Below, in pieces: positions 59,741 through 64,000 of a stretch of 64,000 nucleotides of DNA (position 1 is the first letter of the stretch; each line of letters begins with the position of its first letter). The notes beneath the pieces are model-generated. The model did no database searches, had not been told where the DNA came from, and saw nothing but the letters and a program-made list of their open reading frames with translations. The stretch covers positions 79,459 through 143,458 of the forward strand of contig NZ_SJEX01000004.1 of the NCBI RefSeq assembly GCF_005930495.1, given 5' to 3'. The position numbers and the translations under genes are program-made. The DNA is from Modestobacter excelsi (GTDB taxonomy: Bacteria; Actinomycetota; Actinomycetes; Mycobacteriales; Geodermatophilaceae).

Positions 59741-61156
59741 TCAGCGCAGCGGAGGACGCCGCTCGCCGAAGCGGGTGGCCTGCTCGAAGGCGTGGCCGAC
59801 CTCCAGCACCGTCCGGTCGGCGCGCGGCGCGGCGACGACCTGCAGGCCGACCGGCAGCCCGTCGGGGGTGAAGCCGCCGGGCACCGACAGCGCCGGGCAG
59901 CCGGTCGCCGAGATCAGCGTGCAGGAGCGCATCCAGCCGAGGTAGTCGTCGAACTCCACCCCGTTCACCGACGACGGGTACTCGACCTCCACCGGGAAGG
60001 GCAGCACCTGGGTGGTCGGGGCCAGCAGCACGTCGTAGCGCTCGAAGAACGCGACCACCTGCTCGTACAGCCGGGTGTGGGCGGCCTCGGCCCGGCCGAC
60101 GTCGGCGCCGGTGAGCTCGGCGCCGCGGGCGGCGTTCCAGCGGATCGTCTCCTTGACCTGGTCCGGGTGCTGCCGGACCAGGTCGCCGTAGCTGGCCTCG
60201 AAGAGCCAGGCCCGCAGCACGCCGAACGCCTCGTCGGCGCCGGTGAGGTCGGGGCAGTCCGCCTCGACGGTGGCGCCGAGGTCGGTGAACACCCCGAGCG
60301 AGGCCTCCAGTGTCGCGGTGACGGCCGGGTCGACCGGCACCCGGCCGCCCAGGTCCGGCGCCCAGGCGATGCGCAGGCCGGTCAGCTCGGTCGGCAGCGG
60401 CGCGGCGAAGGACGCGCCGGGGGCCTCCAGCGAGATGGGCACCCGCGGGTCGGGACCGGCGAGCGCGGAGAGCCCGAGCGCGACGTCGGCGACGGTGCGG
60501 CCCATCGGGCCCTGCACCGACAGCTGGGACCAGCCGATGGTGGTCGGGTGGCTGGGCACCCGGCCCGGGGTGGGTCGGAGCCCGACGACGTTGCAGAACG
60601 CGGCCGGGTTGCGCAGCGAGCCGCCCATGTCGCTGCCCTCGGCGATCGGCACCAGCCCGGCGGCCAGCGCCGCGGCCCCGCCGCCCGTGGAGCCGCCGGC
60701 GGACAGCCCGTGCCGGTACGGGTTGTGGGTGGTGCCGAACACGGTGTTGAAGGTGTGCGAGCCGGCCGCGAACTCCGGCACGTTGGTCTTGCCGACCCGG
60801 ATGGCCCCGGCCGCCTTGAGCCGGGCGACGACGAGCTCGTCCTGCTCGGGCACGGCGTCGGTGTGCAGCGGTGAGCCCCACGTCGTCCGCATGCCACCGG
60901 TGGCGTGGGTGTCCTTGTGCGCGACCGGCAGGCCGTGCAGCGGGCCGACCGGCTCGCCCGCCGCGAGCCGCGCGTCGGCGGCGTCGGCGGCCACCCGGGC
61001 GCCCTCGGCGTCGAGGGTGACGATCGCGTTGAGGGCCGGGTTCAGCCGCTCGATCCGGTCCAGGTGCGCGTCCACCAGCTCGCGCGCCGAGACCTCCCGG
61101 TCGCGCAGCAGCGCGGCCAGCTCGGTCGCCGGACGGGTGCAGAGGTCGTCGTCCAT
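59741..61156 (-). CDS. amidase (amidase-signature family)
   Basis: A 471-residue serine amidase. LHGLPVAHKDTHATGGM contains the catalytic Lys near residue 80. GLSAGGSTGGGAAALAAGLVPIAEGSDMGGSLRNPAAFCNVVGLRPTPGRVP contains the cis-Ser and the nucleophile Ser (near 175, in SDMGGSLRNPA). The second serine of the usual GGSSGG is Thr here, at a position not itself catalytic in characterised relatives. The C-terminal PALSVPGGFTPDGLPVGLQVVA is typical. The substrate amide is unknown, and no GatB or GatC is adjacent, so it is not GatA. The start is supported by TACCGT six bases upstream. Confidence 0.92.
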   Translation of the reverse strand: MDDDLCTRPATELAALLRDREVSARELVDAHLDRIERLNPALNAIVTLDAEGARVAADAADARLAAGEPVGPLHGLPVAHKDTHATGGMRTTWGSPLHTDAVPEQDELVVARLKAAGAIRVGKTNVPEFAAGSHTFNTVFGTTHNPYRHGLSAGGSTGGGAAALAAGLVPIAEGSDMGGSLRNPAAFCNVVGLRPTPGRVPSHPTTIGWSQLSVQGPMGRTVADVALGLSALAGPDPRVPISLEAPGASFAAPLPTELTGLRIAWAPDLGGRVPVDPAVTATLEASLGVFTDLGATVEADCPDLTGADEAFGVLRAWLFEASYGDLVRQHPDQVKETIRWNAARGAELTGADVGRAEAAHTRLYEQVVAFFERYDVLLAPTTQVLPFPVEVEYPSSVNGVEFDDYLGWMRSCTLISATGCPALSVPGGFTPDGLPVGLQVVAAPRADRTVLEVGHAFEQATRFGERRPPLR

Positions 61157-61162
61157 ACCCGG

Positions 61163-61168
61163 ACGGTA
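61163..61168 (-). promoter_or_regulatory. -10 box of the amidase gene (TACCGT)
   Basis: TACCGT on the minus strand is six bases before the ATG at 61156. It lies between the yaaA stop and the amidase start. Confidence 0.55.
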
Positions 61169-61177
61169 CTGGCTGTC

Positions 61178-61939
61178 TTAGCGCTGAGGAACCGCGCCGG
61201 CCGGGACGACGAGGGTCAGTTCCGTGCCGCCGGTGTGTTCCACGTGGAACCCGGCGCGGCGGAGCAGGGCGCGCAGCCGGACGACGGAGTCCGGCTCGCC
61301 GGTCGTGGTCGCCAGCACCCGGGCCAGCCGCCCCTTGTGGGCCTTGTTGAAGTGGCTCACCACGGCCCGGATCCCGTCCGGCCGCTCGCTGAGCACCTGC
61401 ACGGTGACCGCGCCGGGCACCGGCGCCAGCTCCGCGTAGGCGCCGGACCGCAGGTCGACGACGAGGTCGTCGATGCGGGCCAGCACGTCGGTGAGCACCG
61501 GCTTCCACAGCGACCGCAGGGTGGGCAGACCGGGCAGCGAGCTGCCCGCGGACAGCCGGTAGGCCGGGACGGCGTCCCCCGCCCGCAGCACCCCGAACAG
61601 CGCCGACCCGACCGCGAGCCGCGCGTCGGCCCGGCGGCGCTCGGCCGGGCGGAGCGACCGGACGTCGAGGGCGTCGTAGAGGACGCCGGTGTAGCGCTCG
61701 ATGGCCGGCATGGTCGGGCTCTCGCGCAGCGCGGCGTTGCGGGCGATCTCGTCGTCCTGGGCGGGGGAGAGGCCGAGGGCGGCGCGGGCCGCGGGCACGT
61801 CCCGGGCGAGCGTTCTCACTGCCTCGACCAGCTGCTCGCGCAGCGGGGTGAGCTCCGGCGCCCCCAGGGCGGTCAGGTCGAGCGGGGACCCGACCCCGCC
61901 GGGGTGCTTGGTCTCCGAGGGGGGCAGCAGGACGAGCAC
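61178..61939 (-). CDS. yaaA: YaaA-family (UPF0246) peroxide-stress protein
   Basis: A 253-residue protein, close to the 258 residues of E. coli YaaA, which limits free iron and DNA damage during peroxide stress and binds DNA. The N-terminus VLVLLPPSETKHPGG matches the family LLPPSEGK motif. LYDALDVRSLRPAERRRADARLAVGSALFGVLRAGDAVPAYRLSAGSSLPGLPTLRSLWKPVL and VSHFNKAHKGRLAR are also characteristic. The frame is open to 62002, but the GTG at 61939 gives the family N-terminus and is eight bases after TACCGT, so it is preferred. Confidence 0.93.
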   Translation of the reverse strand: MLVLLPPSETKHPGGVGSPLDLTALGAPELTPLREQLVEAVRTLARDVPAARAALGLSPAQDDEIARNAALRESPTMPAIERYTGVLYDALDVRSLRPAERRRADARLAVGSALFGVLRAGDAVPAYRLSAGSSLPGLPTLRSLWKPVLTDVLARIDDLVVDLRSGAYAELAPVPGAVTVQVLSERPDGIRAVVSHFNKAHKGRLARVLATTTGEPDSVVRLRALLRRAGFHVEHTGGTELTLVVPAGAVPQR

Positions 61940-61947
61940 GACAGGCC

Positions 61948-61953
61948 ACGGTA
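61948..61953 (-). promoter_or_regulatory. -10 box of yaaA (TACCGT)
   Basis: TACCGT on the minus strand is eight bases before the GTG at 61939, and lies inside the longer open frame that it therefore argues against. Confidence 0.55.
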
Positions 61954-62021
61954 CGTGTTCCTCATCCGTCACACCCGGCACGTCGAGGGACCGTTCGGAC
62001 ACACTGCGCAGCCACGTCCTC

Positions 62022-62027
62022 TACCGT
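62022..62027 (+). promoter_or_regulatory. candidate -10 box of the PP2C gene (TACCGT)
   Basis: TACCGT lies 51 bases before the GTG at 62079, which also has a GGGAGG ribosome binding site. It forms a divergent promoter region with yaaA. Confidence 0.4.
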
Positions 62028-62078
62028 CCCCTGGATCGGTGCGCACGGCGTCGACGGGCAGGCCGGGAGGTGGGAGCG

Positions 62079-62927
62079 GTGCTGGTGCTGGATGGAGCGG
62101 CCGTCTCCACCCGCGGGCCGCGCCCGGACAACCAGGACTCGGCGGTCACCGGACCGCTGCTGATCGCCATCGCCGACGGGGTCGGGGGCAACGTCGGCGG
62201 CGCCGTGGCGTCGTCCCTGGTGGTCAACTGGCTGGCCCCGCTGGCCTCCGGCAGCGCCGGGGAGGGCGCCGACGACCCGGTGCGGGTGGTGGCCAGCGCG
62301 AACGAGCGGATCCGGGCGGCCTACACCGAGCGGCCGCGGCTGCGCACGATGGCGACGACGCTCACCGCCATGCACGTCGACGCCGAGGGCATCGCGTTGC
62401 TGCACATCGGTGACTCCCGCGGGTTCGTGCTCGCCGGGGACGAGCTGACCCAGGTCAGCACCGACCACACGCTGGTCCAGGCGCTCATCGACGCCGGCTC
62501 GCTGACCCCCGCCGAGGCCCGCGTGCACCCGCAGCGGTCAGCGGTCTACGCGGCCATGCACGGTGCCGACGACGACGTGGCCGCGCTCGACGTGATCCGG
62601 CTCGACGCGCGCCCCGGTGACCGGTTGATGGTCTGCTCCGACGGGCTGTCCGACGTCGTCCCGCCCAGCACGATCCGGGACCTGCTGGCCTCCGGCAGCC
62701 CCGCGCAGGCCGCTGCCGCCCTCCGCGACGCCGCGCTGGCCGGACCACCGACGGACAACATCACCGTGGTGGTCGCCGACGTCCGCGAGCCGGTCGCCGG
62801 GGAGCCGGCCGCCCGGCTGAGCACCGTCGGTGCGGCCGGCGAGCTGCGGGAGGAGACCGCGGAGGCGCTGGAGGCCGTCTGGCCCGGCCCGGTGCCGGTC
62901 GGCCTGGTCCAGCACCGCCCGCGCTGA
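62079..62927 (+). CDS. PP2C-type serine/threonine protein phosphatase
   Basis: A 282-residue metal-dependent phosphatase. STRGPRPDNQDSAV, LLIAIADGVGGNVGG, LLHIGDSRGFVLAGDEL, DRLMVCSDGLSDVV and PTDNITVVVADVRE contain the five groups of metal-binding and catalytic residues of the PPM/PP2C family. There is no membrane helix or sensor domain. Such enzymes reverse Ser/Thr kinase signalling (PknB-like), though no kinase is in the window. The GTG at 62079 has GGGAGG eight bases upstream. In-frame GTGs at 62070 and 62085 are alternatives. Confidence 0.92.
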   Translation: MLVLDGAAVSTRGPRPDNQDSAVTGPLLIAIADGVGGNVGGAVASSLVVNWLAPLASGSAGEGADDPVRVVASANERIRAAYTERPRLRTMATTLTAMHVDAEGIALLHIGDSRGFVLAGDELTQVSTDHTLVQALIDAGSLTPAEARVHPQRSAVYAAMHGADDDVAALDVIRLDARPGDRLMVCSDGLSDVVPPSTIRDLLASGSPAQAAAALRDAALAGPPTDNITVVVADVREPVAGEPAARLSTVGAAGELREETAEALEAVWPGPVPVGLVQHRPR

Positions 62928-64000
62928 TCAGGTCCAGTAGAGCAGCCGCGCCCCGGGCAGCCGGTCGGCGATGGCCGTGGTGAACCAGCCGCGCAGCTCG
63001 GACATGGTCTCCCGCGGGTAGACGTGCTTGACCGAGCCGAACTTGCCGCGCTTGGTGGTGCGGACGTCCTCGTCCATCTCCAGCTTGGTGCGCGGGTACC
63101 AGTCGGTCAGCGTCGCCTTGCTGCCCGGCGTGAACCGGTGGGTGATGCACTCGACGGTCAGGTCGGTGCCCTCCGGCAGGGCGGCGGCGACGCTGTCGAG
63201 CAGGTCGCCGTACTCCTCCCGCCAGCCCTCGCCCGGCATGATCGGGGCGATCGTCAGCCCGACCGGGTAGCCGGCGGCGGCCACCGCGGCCAGGGCGGCG
63301 ACGCGCTGCGGGACCGGTGCGGTGGCGCCCTCGAAGCGGCGGGCCACCGAGGCGGCGTTGACCGAGAAGCGCAGCCGGGTGCGGCCGGCGTGCGGCAGCT
63401 CGAGCAGCCCGGCGACGTCGTCGAACTTGGTGGTCGCCCGCAGCTGCACCGGCCCCGGCCACTCGTGCGTGCCGAAGTGCTCGATCGCCCGCGCCAGGCC
63501 GCCGGTGAGGTGCTCGAGCGCCAGCGGGTCGGTGTAGCAGGACGCCTCGAACGTCGTCCCCTCGTCGCCGCGGGCGGCGGTGCCGGAGGTGACGGCGCCG
63601 GAGCCCACGTAGCCGTCGAGGTCGCCGAGCACCTCGTCGAGGTCGGCGAAGACCCGGGTGATCGGCGGGCCGCTCAGCGAGCCGGCCAGGTAGCAGTACT
63701 GGCAGTGCGCGGGGCAGCCCTCGGCCAGGTCGAACCGCCAGTCCGCCGACGGCGGGATCGGCTGGAGCCGGCGCTTGGACGCCGGCGGGACGACGACGGC
63801 GAGGGTCTGCTTGGCCCGCATGAAGGCGGCCCGGTCGCCGTCGCCGCGCAGGTTGGGCAGCCGGTCGCCACCAAGGAGCTCGATGTCGGAGACCCCGGCG
63901 GCCTCGAGCCGCTGCAGGATGCGCCGGCCGTGCGGACGTTCGGCGGCCGACCGGGTGACCAGGACGCGGGACGGGGTCCAGAGGCGGGAGGGGGCAGGGG
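62928..64000 (-). CDS. splB: spore photoproduct lyase family protein (radical SAM), N-terminus cut by the window
   Basis: Reads to the window edge without a stop, so it is partial. Visible from the edge are SRVLVTRSAAERPHGRRIL, LEAAGVSDIELLGGDRLP, then MRAKQTLAVVV, FDLAEGCPAHCQYCYLAGS (the CxxxCxxC iron-sulfur/SAM motif) and FEASCYTDPLALEHL. The Cys in that last stretch aligns by position with the hydrogen-donor cysteine of Bacillus SplB, as far as I can judge. The C-terminus is KFGSVKHVYPRETMSELRGWF. SplB reverses the spore photoproduct thymine dimer in UV-damaged DNA. An in-frame ATG at 63821 is internal to the homology and is not the true start. Confidence 0.92.
   Translation of the reverse strand, partial: PAPSRLWTPSRVLVTRSAAERPHGRRILQRLEAAGVSDIELLGGDRLPNLRGDGDRAAFMRAKQTLAVVVPPASKRRLQPIPPSADWRFDLAEGCPAHCQYCYLAGSLSGPPITRVFADLDEVLGDLDGYVGSGAVTSGTAARGDEGTTFEASCYTDPLALEHLTGGLARAIEHFGTHEWPGPVQLRATTKFDDVAGLLELPHAGRTRLRFSVNAASVARRFEGATAPVPQRVAALAAVAAAGYPVGLTIAPIMPGEGWREEYGDLLDSVAAALPEGTDLTVECITHRFTPGSKATLTDWYPRTKLEMDEDVRTTKRGKFGSVKHVYPRETMSELRGWFTTAIADRLPGARLLYWT

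Noticed and set aside
1..64000. tRNA, rRNA, insertion sequences and replication origin
   Set aside because: I looked for T-loop-like GTTCGA contexts, ribosomal RNA motifs, transposase motifs and terminal repeats and saw none; the only GGTTCGA-type match is inside the TPP riboswitch.

Overview
The window is a 64 kb chromosomal segment of a very GC-rich actinobacterium. The codon use (third positions almost always G or C), the 1654-residue NAD-glutamate dehydrogenase, the chemotaxis cluster with WhiG/FliA-type promoter elements, the radical-SAM spore-photoproduct-lyase relative and the LOV/SpoIIE-type phosphatase together suggest a motile, soil- or stone-dwelling member of the Geodermatophilaceae (Blastococcus, Geodermatophilus, Modestobacter) or a near relative. 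That placement is inference. I see no rRNA, tRNA, CRISPR, insertion sequence or prophage, and no obvious foreign island, so the window reads as ordinary chromosome.

Layout. 1-2.4 kb: DNA polymerase IV and a TPR/Sel1 protein. 2.4-4.75 kb: a thiMED operon on the minus strand behind a TPP riboswitch whose conserved 3' element supplies the ribosome binding site. 4.9-11.5 kb: ElaA-type acetyltransferase, DEAH helicase, alpha/beta hydrolase, a fused BluB-CobT cobamide enzyme, a small membrane protein without a clear start, an AraC regulator and a VOC protein. 11.5-16.4 kb: SWIM/SNF2 ATPase and phosphoglucomutase. 16.5-23 kb: a glycerol regulon (aquaporin-glpK1, iclR-glpK2, glpD) with a matching 19-bp near-palindrome in front of both the aquaporin and glpD. 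23-25.6 kb: M20 peptidase, HMG-CoA lyase-like enzyme, flavin reductase. 25.6-28 kb: PAS-LOV-GAF-SpoIIE phosphatase, a probable blue-light receptor. 28-33 kb: glycine-rich protein, two small membrane proteins, aldo/keto reductase, and otsA-otsB for trehalose synthesis.

33-45.6 kb is the chemotaxis region. It holds cheA-cheW-MCP, an inserted HxlR/VOC pair with a clear operator, a second MCP, an unrecognised 304-residue protein, and then a tightly overlapping operon cheB-cheR-cheY-cheX-cheY-cheX behind an excellent WhiG/FliA-type promoter. 45.6-64 kb carries a DctA-type dicarboxylate transporter, a PAS-GAF-SpoIIE phosphatase gene broken by one extra base in a G4 run, a hydrolase, an AAA ATPase, small membrane proteins, the large glutamate dehydrogenase, a GH13 glucosidase, an amidase, YaaA, a PP2C phosphatase, and an SplB-family gene cut by the window end.

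One global signal links many genes. A -10 hexamer of the form TA(G/C)(C/G)(G/C)T lies 5-8 bases upstream of the start codon of most first genes, usually with no Shine-Dalgarno sequence. This implies widespread leaderless transcription, and it fixes several start codons differently from the longest open frame (IclR, YaaA, AraC and LOV phosphatase).
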